Source of the DNA: Cymbidium sinense
Lineage: Eukaryota > Streptophyta > Magnoliopsida > Asparagales > Orchidaceae
Assembly (NCBI GenBank): GCA_021442155.1
Contig: CM038218.1
Location: 56,581,277 to 56,645,276 of the forward strand
Reading direction: 5' to 3'
DNA length: 64,000 bases
The first letter of the stretch is position 1. Every line of letters begins with the position of its first letter. A program made the position numbers and the translations under genes. The notes beneath the pieces are model-generated. The model ran no database searches. It was not told the origin of the DNA and was given only the letters and a program-made list of their open reading frames with translations. Of the stretch, positions 1 to 10,962 are shown in pieces.

Positions 1-2488
1 AAGTATTTTTGATTAATTTTTTTTTAGTATAGGTTTTTTATTTTAGTTTATTTTTTAGGTTTAGGTTTATTTTTTAGTTAAGTTTTATTTTTATTTTATT
101 ATTTATGTTTAGGTTTTTTTTTTTTATTATTACGTTTTGGTTTAGGTTTTCATTTTATTTTTGTAGGTTTAGGTTTAGGTTTTTATTTTAGGTTTATTTT
201 TAGGTTTTATTTTTTAGTTCAACTTTTGTTTATTTTTAATCTACTTTATTTTATTTAGTTTAGGTTTAGGTTTAGATTTTATTTATTTTAGTTTAGTTTA
301 GGTTTAGGTTTATTTTATTTTATTTATTTTATTTTTATTTTAGGTTTTGGTTTTTTTTTTTGTTTATGATTTTGGTATTATTTTTTAATTATTTTTAGGT
401 TTAGGTTATTATTTAGGTTTTATTTTATTTTATTATAGGTTTATTTTATTTTTATTTTACATTTAGTTTTTATTTTATTTAGGTTTTTTATTTTAGGTTT
501 ATTTTATTTTTTAATTTTTTTAGGTTATATTTATTTTATTTTAGTTTATTTTATTTTATTTTTAGCTTTAGGTTTATGCTTTTTGTTTAGGTTCTTATTT
601 ATTTTTATTATTTTATTTTATTTAGGTTTATGTTTTTTTATATATTTTATTTTGAGGTTTTATTTAGTTTAGGTTTTGATTTTTATGTTTTTAGGATTTA
701 GTGTTTAGGGTCTAGGGTTTAGGGTTTTAGGGTTTAGTGTTTTAGGGTTTAGAGTTTAGGGTTAAGGTTTAGGGTTTAGGGTTTAAGGTTTAGTGCTAAG
801 GCTTCAGGGTTTAGGGTTTTTAGGGTTTAGGGTTTAGGGTTCAGTGTTTAGGCTTTAGGGTTTAGGGGTTTTATGGTTTAGGGTTAGTTTAGAGTTTAGG
901 GTTTAGGGTTTTAGGGTTTAAAAGTTATGGTTTAGGGTTTAGTGTTAAGGTTAACATTTAGGTTTTGAGTTTAGGATTTTAGGTTTTGGGTTTTGGGTTT
1001 TGGGTTTAGGTTAGGTATAAGGTTTTAGGTATAGGTTTAGAATTTAGGGTCAAGGTTTAGGTTTAAGTTAGTTTGGTTTAGTTTAGGAGTTTAGGTTTAG
1101 GAGCTTAAGGTATAGTTTAGGTTTAGTTTAGTCTTTAAACTTTAGGTTTAGGTTTTAGTCTTTAGTTTAGGGTTTGTTTAGGTTTAAAGTTTAGGGTTTA
1201 TGGTTTAGGGTTAGTTTATAATTTAGTTTAAAGTTTTAGGGTTTAATGTTTAGGGTTTAGGTTTTAGGGTTTAGTGCTTAGGCTTTTGGGTGTAGGGTTT
1301 TTAGGGTTTAAAGTTTAGGGTTTATGGTTTAGGCTTAATATATAGTTTAGTGTTTACAGTTTTAGGGTTTAGGGTTTAGGGTTTAGGTTTAGAGTTAGGG
1401 TTAGGGTTTAGGGTTTTGGGTTTTGGGTTTAGGATTTTTATGGTTTAAGGTTTAGGGTTTAGGGTTGTAGGTTTAAGGTTTAGGGTTTTAAGTTAATTTT
1501 AGCATTTAGGGCTTATGGTTTAGGTTTTAAAAAATTAAACCGGTAGGTTTCAGTTTATTTAGTTTATTTAGTTTATTTTTATTGAGTTTAGTTTATTTTA
1601 TTTTATATTTTTATTTTCGTTTATTTTTATTTTTATTTAGTTTACTTTATTTTTTTTAGGTTTATTTATTTTAGTTTAGGTTTTTTATTTTAGTTTATTT
1701 TTTAGGTTTAGGTTTATTTTATAGTTGAGTTTTATTTTTATTTTATTTTTAGGTTTAGGTTTTAATATATTTTTTTTAGGTTAAGGTTTAGGTTTTCAAT
1801 TTTCTTTTTAGGTTGAGGTTTTAGGTTTTTATTTTACATTTATTTTTAGTTTATTTTAGTTTATTTAGTTTAGGTTTAGGTTTTGGTTTAGTTTATTGTA
1901 CGTTTAGGTTTAGGTTTTTTAATTTAATTTAGTTTATTTTAGTTGAGGTTTAGGTATATTTTATTTTGTTTATTTTGGGTTTCATTTTATTTTAATTTAG
2001 GGTTTAGGTTTTATTTTTTATTTATTTTTAGGTTTTATTTTTAAGTTTCTTTTCTAGGTTTAGGTTTTTATTTAGTTTTTATTTTATTTTATTTTAGGTT
2101 AATTTTATTGTATTTTAGGTTTTGTTTTCATTTTATTTATGTTTTTCTATTTTTTAGTTTTGTTTAGGATTTTATTTATTTTATTTTATGTTTAGTTTTT
2201 ATTTTAATTATTTTATTTTATTTTAGGTTTTGGTTCAGGTTTTAGTTTTTGTTTTTATTTTATTTTATTTTATTATTTCATTTTGGTTTAGGTTTAGGTT
2301 TTTAGCTTTTTAGGGTTTAGGGTTTAGGGTTTAGGGCTTTTTTGGGTTTAGAGTTTAGGGTTTAGGGTTTAGGTTTTCGGGTTTAGATTTTAGGGTTTAG
2401 GGTTTTAGGGTTTAGGTTTAGGGTTTTTGGTGTTTAGGGTTTAGGGTTTATTGTTTAAGTTTTAGGTTTAGGGTTCTTGGTTTTTGGT
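1..2488 (+). repeat. Degenerate telomere-like satellite, first segment
   Basis: T/A-rich sequence built from TTTA, TTTTA, TTTAGG and TTTATTTT words (1-690, 1548-2300) alternates with TTTAGGG-rich blocks (690-1530, 2305-2488). C is almost absent from this strand. A boundary motif at about 1532-1547 (aaattaaaccggtagg) separates a TTTAGGG-rich block from the next T/A-rich block, as it does throughout the window. No coding sequence is seen. The stretch 120-960 resembles 3840-4450 closely at an offset of about 3.7 kb. Confidence 0.9.
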
Positions 2489-2562
2489 TTTTTTAACATA
2501 GAATAAATTCAGATTCAACATTTCTTCTTTTCGATTTCATCGACCAAGTAACACAACAAGTT
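2487..2562 (-). pseudogene. Stub of GRP 3' UTR
   Basis: About 75 bases match the last part of the 3' UTR found in the longer GRP pseudogene copies (for example 16667-16742). They start with the same T-run and then the words attcaacatttcttctttt and gatttcat. After about 2562 the sequence drops straight into the T/A-rich satellite, so the coding part is missing. It reads as a deletion derivative of a full GRP module. It carries no coding capacity. Confidence 0.75.
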
Positions 2563-4452
2563 TTATTTTATTTATTTTAGTTTATTTTATATTTTATTAT
2601 TATTTATGTTTATTTTTAATTTTTATTTAGTTTAGTTTATTTATTTTAGGTTAATTTATTCTAGTTTAGGTTTTTTATTTTAGTTTTTTTTTTAGGTTTA
2701 TGTTTTGGTTTAAGTTTATTATTTATTTTTAGGTTTAGGTTTAGTTTTTTATTTTATGTTTTTAGGCTTAGGTTTTAGGTTTTTATTTTTGGTTTATTTT
2801 TAGGTTTTATTTTTTAGTTTTGGTTTAGGGTTATTTTTAGCTTATTTTATTATATTTAGTTTAGGTTTAGGTTTTGGTTTAGTTCACTTTAGGTTTAGGT
2901 TTAGGTTTGATTTATTTTAATTTAGTTTATTTTAGTTTAGGTTTAGTTTATTTTATTTTATTTATTTTATTTTTATTTTATGTTTAGGATTTATTTTTTA
3001 TTTATTTTTAGGTTTAGGTTTTTATTTAGTTTTTATTTTATTTTATTTTAGGTTTATTTAAGTTTTATTTTATTTTTATTTTTCATTTAGTTTTTATTTT
3101 ATATAGCTTTTTTATTCTTAGGTTTATTTTATTTTTTTAGTTTAGTTTAAGATATTAATTATTTTATTTTTATTTATTTTTCTTATTTTATTTTATGTTA
3201 TTTTATTTTAAAGTTTATGTTTAGGTTTTTATTTTATTTTATCTTTTTCTTTAATTTAGGTTTAGGTTTTTTATATATATTTTACTTAGGTTTTATTTAG
3301 TTTAGGTTTAGATTTTTAGGTTGTTAGGTTTTTAAGGTGTAGGGTTTAGGGTTTAGGATTTTAGTATTTAAGGTTTTAGGGTATAGGGTTTACAGTTAGG
3401 GTTAGGGTTTAGTGTTTAGGCTTTAGAGTTTAGGGTTTTTATGGTATGGGGTTTAGGGTTAAGGTTTTGTGTTTAGGGTTTAAGGTTTAGAGTATTTAGG
3501 GTTTAGAGTTTAGCGTTTAAGGTTTAAGGTTTAAGGTTTAGGAGTTAGGGTTTAGGCTTAGTTTAGGGGTAGGGGTTTTTTTAAAAAAAATTAAGTAAAC
3601 TTATAAGTTTAGGTTTATTTAGTTTATTTAGTTTATTTACTTTAGTTTTTATTTATTTTAGATTATTTTCTTTTTTTTTTTATTTATGTTTATTTTTATT
3701 TATATTTACTTTAGTTTATATATTTTTGGTTTATTTATTTTAATATAGGTTTTTTATTTTAGTTTATTTTTTAGGTTTAGGTTTATTTTTTAGTTGAGTT
3801 TTATTTTTATTTTATTATTTAGGTTTAGGTTTTATTTTTTATTTTAAGGTTTTGGTTTAGGTTTTTTTTTAATTTTTTAAGGTTAAGGTTTTAGGTTTTT
3901 ATTTTAGGTTTATTTTTAGGTTTTATTTTTTAGTTCAGCTTTAGGTTTATTTTTAATCTACTTTATTTTATTTAGTTTAGGTTTATGTTTATTTTATTTT
4001 ATTTATTTTATTTTTATTTTAGGTTTTGGTTTTTTTTTTGTTTATGATTTTGATATTATTTTTTATTTATTTTCTAGGTTTTATTTTTTTATTTTATTTT
4101 ATTATAGGTTTATTTTTTTTTTATTTTACATTTAGTTTTTATTTTATTTAGGTTTACTATTTTTAGGTTTATTTTATTTTTTTTAATTTAATTTAGCTTT
4201 TTATTTATTTTATTTTAGTTTATTTTATTTTATTTTTAGCTTTAGGTTTAGGTTTTGGTTTAGGTTCTTATTTATTTTATTATTTTATTTTATTTAGGTT
4301 TATGTTTTTTTATTTATTTTATTTTTAGGTTTTATTTAGTTTTGTTTTTGGTTTTTAGGTTTTTAGGATTTAGGGTTTAAGGTTTAGGGTTTAGGGTTTT
4401 AAGGTTTATGGTTTTAGGGTTTAGATTTTAGGGTTTAGGGTTTAAGGTTTAG

Positions 4453-4560
4453 TGCTAAGGCTTTAGGGTGTTTTTTTATTTTTTATTTTTTTTTTTATTT
4501 TTTTTTTTTATTATTTTTTTTTTTTTTTTTTATTATTTTTTTTTGCTAAGGCTTTAGGGT
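4453..4560. mobile_element. Poly-T tract flanked by 17-base direct repeats
   Basis: A 74-base run of nearly pure T with a few A (4470-4543) interrupts satellite sequence. The 17 bases before it (tgctaaggctttagggt, 4453-4469) are repeated exactly after it (4544-4560). The satellite copy near 792-808 has essentially this word once, with no T tract. This is the form expected of a target-site duplication around an inserted oligo(A) tail on the minus strand, i.e. a LINE or SINE insertion reduced to its tail. Replication slippage is the alternative. Confidence 0.6.
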
Positions 4561-7500
4561 TTAGGTTTTAGGTTTTAAGGCTTAGAGTTTAGGGTTTAGG
4601 GTTTAGGCTTAACTTAGGGTTAGGGTTTTTTTAATTAAGTAAAATGGTCGATTTAAGTTCAATTAGTTTATTTAGTTTATTTTATTTTCTATTTTTATTT
4701 ATATTTACTTTAATTTTGTATTTTTGTTTAGTTTTTTAATTACAGTTTATTTTTTAGGTTTAGGATTAGGTTTAGGTTTATTTTTTAGCTAGGCTTTATT
4801 TTTATTTTATTTTTTAGGTTTAGGTTTTAGTTTTTAAATTTAGGTTTATGTTTAGGTTTTTATTTTATTTTTTTAGGTTTAGATTTTATGTTTTTATTTT
4901 AGGTTCATTTTTAGGTTTTATTTTTTTAGTTTTGGTTTAGGTTTATTTTTAGTTTCTTTTATTTTATTTAGTTTAGGTTTAGGTTCAGGTTTAATTTATT
5001 CCAGTTTTGTTTATTTTAATTTAGGTTTAGGTTTATTTTATTTTGTTAATTTTATTTTTATTTTAGGTTTAAGTTTTTTTTCTTTAGTTTAGGGTTTAGG
5101 TTTTATTTTTTATTTTTTATTTTAGGTTTAGGTTATTATTTAGTTTTTATTTTATTTTATTTTAGGTTTATTTTAAGTTTATATTATTTTTATTTTACAT
5201 TAAGTTCTTATTTTATTTAGGTTTTTTATTATTAGGTTTATTTTATTTTTTAGTTTAGTTTAGGTTTTTATTTATTTTAATTTAGTTTATTATTATTGGT
5301 TTATTTTATTTTATTTTTAGGTTTAAGCTAACATTTTAGTTTTGGTTTTTATTTTATTTTATTTTTGTATTTTATTTAGGTTTCTTTTATTTATATATTT
5401 TATTTTTAGGTTTTATTTAGTTTTGGTTTGATTTTAGGTTTTTAGGGTTTAAGGTTTATTGTTTAGTGTTAGTGTTTAGGGTTTAGGGTTTAGGGTTTTG
5501 GGTTTAGTGTTTAGGATTTAAGGTTTAGGGTTTTTAGGGTTTAAGGTTTTTTTTTTAAATTAAGTAAACCGATAGGTTTAGGTTTATTTAGTTTGTTTTT
5601 TATTTATTTTAGTTTATTTTATTTTTATTTTTATTTTTATTTATGTTTATTTTTAATTTTCTTTAGTTTAGTTTATTTATGTTTGGTTTATTTATTTTAT
5701 TTTAGTTTTTTAATTTTTGTTTATTTTTTAGGTTTAGGTTTAGGTTTAAGTTTATTTTTTAGTTGAGTTTCATTTTTATTTAATTTTTTAGGTTTAGGTT
5801 TTACTTTTAATTTGTAGGTTCATGTTTTCATTTATTTCTTTAAGTTTAAATTTTAGGTTTTTTGTTTTAGCTTTATTTTTAGGTTTTATTTTTTAGTTTA
5901 GGTTTAGGTTTATTTTGAGTTTATTTTATTTTATTTAGTTTAGGTTTAGGTTTAGGTTTTCTTTATTTTAGTTTAGTTTATTTTATTTTTGGTTTAGTTT
6001 ATTTTATTTTGTTTATTTTATTATTATTTTATTTTTAGATTTTTTTTAGTTTAGGGTTTAGGTTTTATTTTTTATTTATTTTTAGGTTTTATTTTTATTT
6101 TTATTTTTTATGTTTAGGTTTTTATTTCATTTTATTTTATTTTATTTTAGGTTTATTTTATTTTTACTTTGTGTTTTGTTTTTATTTTATATAAGTTTTT
6201 TATTATTAGGTTTATTTTATTTTAGTTTATTTTTATTAATTTATTTTATTTATTTGTAGGTTTATGTTTAGGTTTTAGTTTAGGCTTTTATTTTTTATGT
6301 TATGTTTTATTTTATTTATTTTATTTTAAGTTTTATTTAGTTTAGGTTTAGGTTTTAGGTTTTAGGGTTTAGCATTTAGGTTTAGGGTTTAGGTTTATAG
6401 TTTATGGTTTAGTTTAGTCTTAGGTTTATTTTTTAAGTTTAGGGTTTAGGGTTTAGGGTTTAGGGTTTTCAGGTTGAGGTTGTTTGGGTTTAAGTTTAGG
6501 TTTAGGTTTAGCTTTAAAATTTATGGTTTGAGGTTTTAGGGTTTATGGTTAGTTTATGGTTTAAGGTTTAGGGTTTTAGGGTTTAGGGTTTAGGGTTTAA
6601 GGTTTAGGGTTTATGATTTAGGGTTAGGGTTTAGTGTTTAGGGCTTAGGGCTTAGTTTGGTTTAGTGTTAGTGTATTGTTTAAGGTTTAGGGTTAAGGGT
6701 TTTTTAAGGTTTAGGGTTTAGGGTTTCGAGTTTAGGGTTATAGGTTTAGGGTTGAAGGTTTATTGTTTAGGGTTTAAGTTTAGGATTTAAGGCTTAGGAT
6801 TTAGGATTTAAGTTTTAGTGTTTTTCTTTTAAATTTAGTAAACCGATAAGTTTAGGTTTATTTAGTTTATTTTATTTTTTTAATTTTTATTTAGGTTTAT
6901 TTTTTATTTTCATTTAGTTTTGCTTATTTATTTTAGGTATTATTGTTTTATTTTAGTTTGGGATTTTTTATTTTAGTTTATTTTTTTTGTTTAGGTTTAG
7001 GTTTATGTTTATTTTTTAGTTTAGTTTTATTTTAATTTTATTTTTTAGGTTTAGGTTTTATTTTTTATTTTTAGGTTTATTTTTTTATTTTATTTTCTTA
7101 TGTTTAGGTTTTCAATTTTAATTTTAGGTTTATTTTAGGTTTAATTTTTTAGTTTAGGTATAGGTTTATTTTTAGTTTATTTTATTTAATTTATTTTAGT
7201 GTTTAGGTTTAAGTTTAGTTTATTTTAGGTTTAAGTTTAGGTTTTATATATTTGTTTAAGGTTTATGTTTTAATTTTTATTTATTTTTAAGTTTTATTTT
7301 TAGGTTTATTTTTTAGGTTTAGGCTTTTATTTAGTTTTCTTTTTTTATTTCATTTAGGTTTATTTTTTTATTTTACATTTAGTTATTATTATTTTTAGGT
7401 TTTTTATATTTAGATTTATTTTATTTTTAGTTTAGTTTAGGTTTATATTTATTTTATTTGAGTTTAGTTTTTATTTTATTTTATTTTATTTTTAGATTTA

Positions 7501-8764
7501 GGTTTAGGTTTTAGTTTAGATTTTTATTTTATTTAAGTTTAGGTTTTTTATTTAATTTATTTTTAGGTTTTATTTAGTTTAGGTTTAGGTTTTTACATTT
7601 TTAGGGTTTAGGGTTTTGGGATCAGGGTTTAGGGTTTAGGGTTTGGGCTTTAGGGTTTAGGGTTGTAGGGTTTAGGGTTTAGGGTTTAGGGTTTTAAGGT
7701 TTAGGGTTTAAGGTTTAGGGTTGTAAGTTTAGGGTTTTGAGATTATTTTAGGGTTTAGGGTTAGGGTTTAATTTTTAATTATTATTATTATTATTTAATT
7801 TATTTAAATTAAGTAAACTTGTAGGTTTAGGTTTATTTAGTTTATTTTTTGTTTATTTTAGTTTATTTTATTTTTTATTCTGATTTTAGTTTATTTTCTT
7901 TTTTTTAGTTTAGTTTATTTATTTTAGGTTTATTTATTTTAGTTTATGTTTCTTATTTTAGTTTTTTTTATGTTTAGGTTTAGGTTTAGGTTTATTTTTT
8001 AGTTTAGTTTTATTTTTATTTTAATTTTTACTCTTAGGTTTATGTTTTTATTTTATTTTTTTAGGTTTAGGTTTTAGGTTTTTATTTTAGGTTTATTTTT
8101 AGGTTCAATTTTTAATTTAGGTTTAGGTTGATTTTTAGTTTGTTTTATTTTATTTAGTTTAGGTTTAGGTTTAGTTTATTTTAAGTTTTGGTTTAGTGTT
8201 TATTTTTTTTAGTTTAGTTTATTCTAGTTTAGGTTTAGGTTTTTTATTTATATTTTAGGTTTAGGTTTTTTTTAGATTAGGTTAGGTTTTATTTTTAATT
8301 TATTTTTTAGGTTTATTGTTTAGGCTTAGATTTTTATTTAGTTTTTATTTTATTTTATTTTTATTTTAGGTTTAGCTTTTATTTTATTTAGGGCTTTTAT
8401 TTTTTAATTTAGTTTAGGTTATTATTTATTTTATTTTACTTTAGTTTTTATTTTTTATTTTATTTTCTTTTTAGGTTTAGGTTTAGGCTTAAGTTTGAGT
8501 GTATGTTTTTACTTTATTTCATTTTGGTTTATATTTATATGCTTATTTTATTTTTAGGTTTTATTTCATTTAGGTTTAGGTTTTTAGCTTTTTAGAGGCT
8601 ATGGTTTTTTATTGTTTAGTGTTTAGTGTTTAGGGTTTAGGGTTTAGGATTTAGGGTTTAGGGTTTAGCGATTAGGGTTTTAGGGATTAGGGTTAAGGGT
8701 TTAGGGTTTAGGGTTTTTGGGGTTTATGATTTAGGGTTTAGGGTTTAGGGTTTAAGGTTTGGGG

Positions 8765-8792
8765 TTTAGGGTTTAGGGTTTAGGGTTTAGGG
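8765..8792 (+). repeat. Perfect TTTAGGG run (4 units)
   Basis: Four uninterrupted plant telomere units within a TTTAGGG-rich block (8590-9040). Runs of four GGG tracts with 4-base loops can form a G-quadruplex on this strand. The run is too short and internal to be a chromosome end. Confidence 0.85.
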
Positions 8793-10920
8793 TTTGGGGT
8801 TTAGGGTTTTTAAGGTTTCTGGTTTAGGGTTAGCTTAGGGTTTAGGGTTAGTTTAGGGTTTAGTGTTTCATGTTTAGGGTTTAGGGTTAGTTTAGGGTTT
8901 AGGGTTTTAGGGTTTAGGGTTTAGGGATTATGGTTGTAGGTTTAAGGTTTAGGGTTTAAGGTTAATTTTAGGGTTTAAAATTTTGGGTTTAGGGTTTAGT
9001 ATTTAGGGTTTAAGGTATGGGGTTTAGGGTTTATGGTTTTTATTAATTAAGTAAACGGTAGGTTTAGGTTTATTTAGTTTATTTTTTATTTATTTTAGTT
9101 TGTTTTATTTTTTATTTTTGTTTAGGTTTATTGTTTAATTTTATTTAGTTTAGCTTTGTTATTTTAGGTTTATTTATTTTAGTTTAGGTTTTTTATTTTA
9201 GTTTATTTTTTTGGTTTAGTTTTTTATTTCAGTTTATTTTCTTGGTTTAGGTTTAGGTTTATTTTAACTTTTTAGTTTAGTTTTTATTTTTTTTATTTTT
9301 TAGGTTTAGGTTTTATTTTTTATTTATAGGTTTAGGTTTTAGGTTTTCATTTAAGTTTATTTTTTAGTTTCAATATAGGTATTTTTTAGTATATTTTATT
9401 TTCTTTAGTTTGGGGTTTAGGTTTAGTTTATTTTAGGTTTAGGTTTAGATTTTATTTATGTTACTTTAGTTTATTTTAGTTTAGGTTTAGGTTTATTTTA
9501 TTTTATTTATTTTAGGTTTTCAATTTTTTTTAGTTTAGCGTTTAAGTTTTTTTATTTATTTTTAGGTTTATTTTTTATGTTTAGGTTTTTATTTTATTTT
9601 TTTAGGTTTATTTTCTTTTAATTTTAAGTTTAGTTTTTATTATATTTAGGTTTTTTATTTTTAGGTTTATTTTATTTTTTTAGTTTAATTTTGGTTTTTA
9701 TTTATTTTATCTGACTTTAGTTTTTATTTTTTATTTTATTTTGTTTTTAAGTTTAGGTTTAGATTTAGGTTTTAATTTAGGTTTTGATTTTTTTTATTTT
9801 ATTATTTTATTTTGGTTCAAGTTTTTATTTATTTATATTATTTTTTAGTTTTATTTAGTTTAAGGTTAGGTTTTTAAGTTTTTAGGGTCTATGGTTTATG
9901 GTTTAGGGTTTATGGTTTAGTGTTAGTTTATAGTTTAAGGTTTAGGGTTTAGACTTTTGGGTTTAGGGTTGTAAGTTTAGGGTTGTAGGTTTAGGGTTTA
10001 GGATTTAGGGTTTAGGGTTTATGGCTTAGGATTTAAGGCTTAGGTTTTAAGGTTTAGGTTTTAGGGCTTTGTTTCCTTTTAAATTAAGTAAACCAGTAAG
10101 TTTAGGTTTATTTAGTTTATTTTTTATTAATTTTAGTTTATTTTATTTTTTATTTTTATTTAGTTTTGTATATTTATTTTAGGTTTTTTATTTTATTTTA
10201 GATTTTTTATTTGGTTTAGGTTTGGGTTTATGTTTATTTTTTAGTTTAGTTTTATTTTTATTTTATTTTTTAGGTTTAGGTTTTATTTTTTGTTTTTAGG
10301 TTTAGCTTTTTATTTTATTTATGTAGGTTTAGGTTTTAGGTTTGGATTTTAGGTTTATTTTAGGTTTTATTTTTTAGTTTAGGTATAGGTTTATATTTAG
10401 TTTATTTTATTTTATCTAGTTTTGGGTTTAGGTTTAGTTTATTTTAGGTTTAGGTTTAGGTTTTATTTATTTTAGTTTAGTTTATTTTAATTTTGGTTTA
10501 GGTTTATTTTTTTGTTTAAGGTTTAGGTTTTATTTTTTATTTATTTTTAGATTTAGGTTATTATTTTATTTTTACTTTATTTTGTTTTAGGTTTATTTTA
10601 TTTTTATTTTACATTTAGTTATTATTTTATTTATGCTTTTTATTTCTAGGTTTATTATACATTTTAGTTTAGTTTAGGTTTTTATTTATTTTATTTGAGT
10701 TTTTTTTATTTATTTTTATTTCTTTTTTTAGGTTTAGTTTAGGTTTTTATTTTATTTTATTTTATTTTTTTATTTAGGTTTATGATTTTTATTTATTTTA
10801 TTTTTAGGTTTTATTTAGTTTAGGTATTAGTTTTAGGTTTTATGGTTTTGGGTTTAGGGTTTATGGTTTAGGGTTAGGGTTTAGGGTTTAGGGTTGTAGG
10901 TTTTAGGGTTTAGGTTTAGG

Positions 10921-10962
10921 TTTAGGGTTTAGGGTTTAGGGTTTAGGGTTTAGGGTTTAGGG
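10921..10962 (+). repeat. Perfect TTTAGGG run (6 units)
   Basis: Six uninterrupted TTTAGGG units, the longest perfect telomere-type run I noticed in the window. It sits in the TTTAGGG-rich half of a satellite unit, just before the degenerate boundary at about 11060. Confidence 0.85.
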
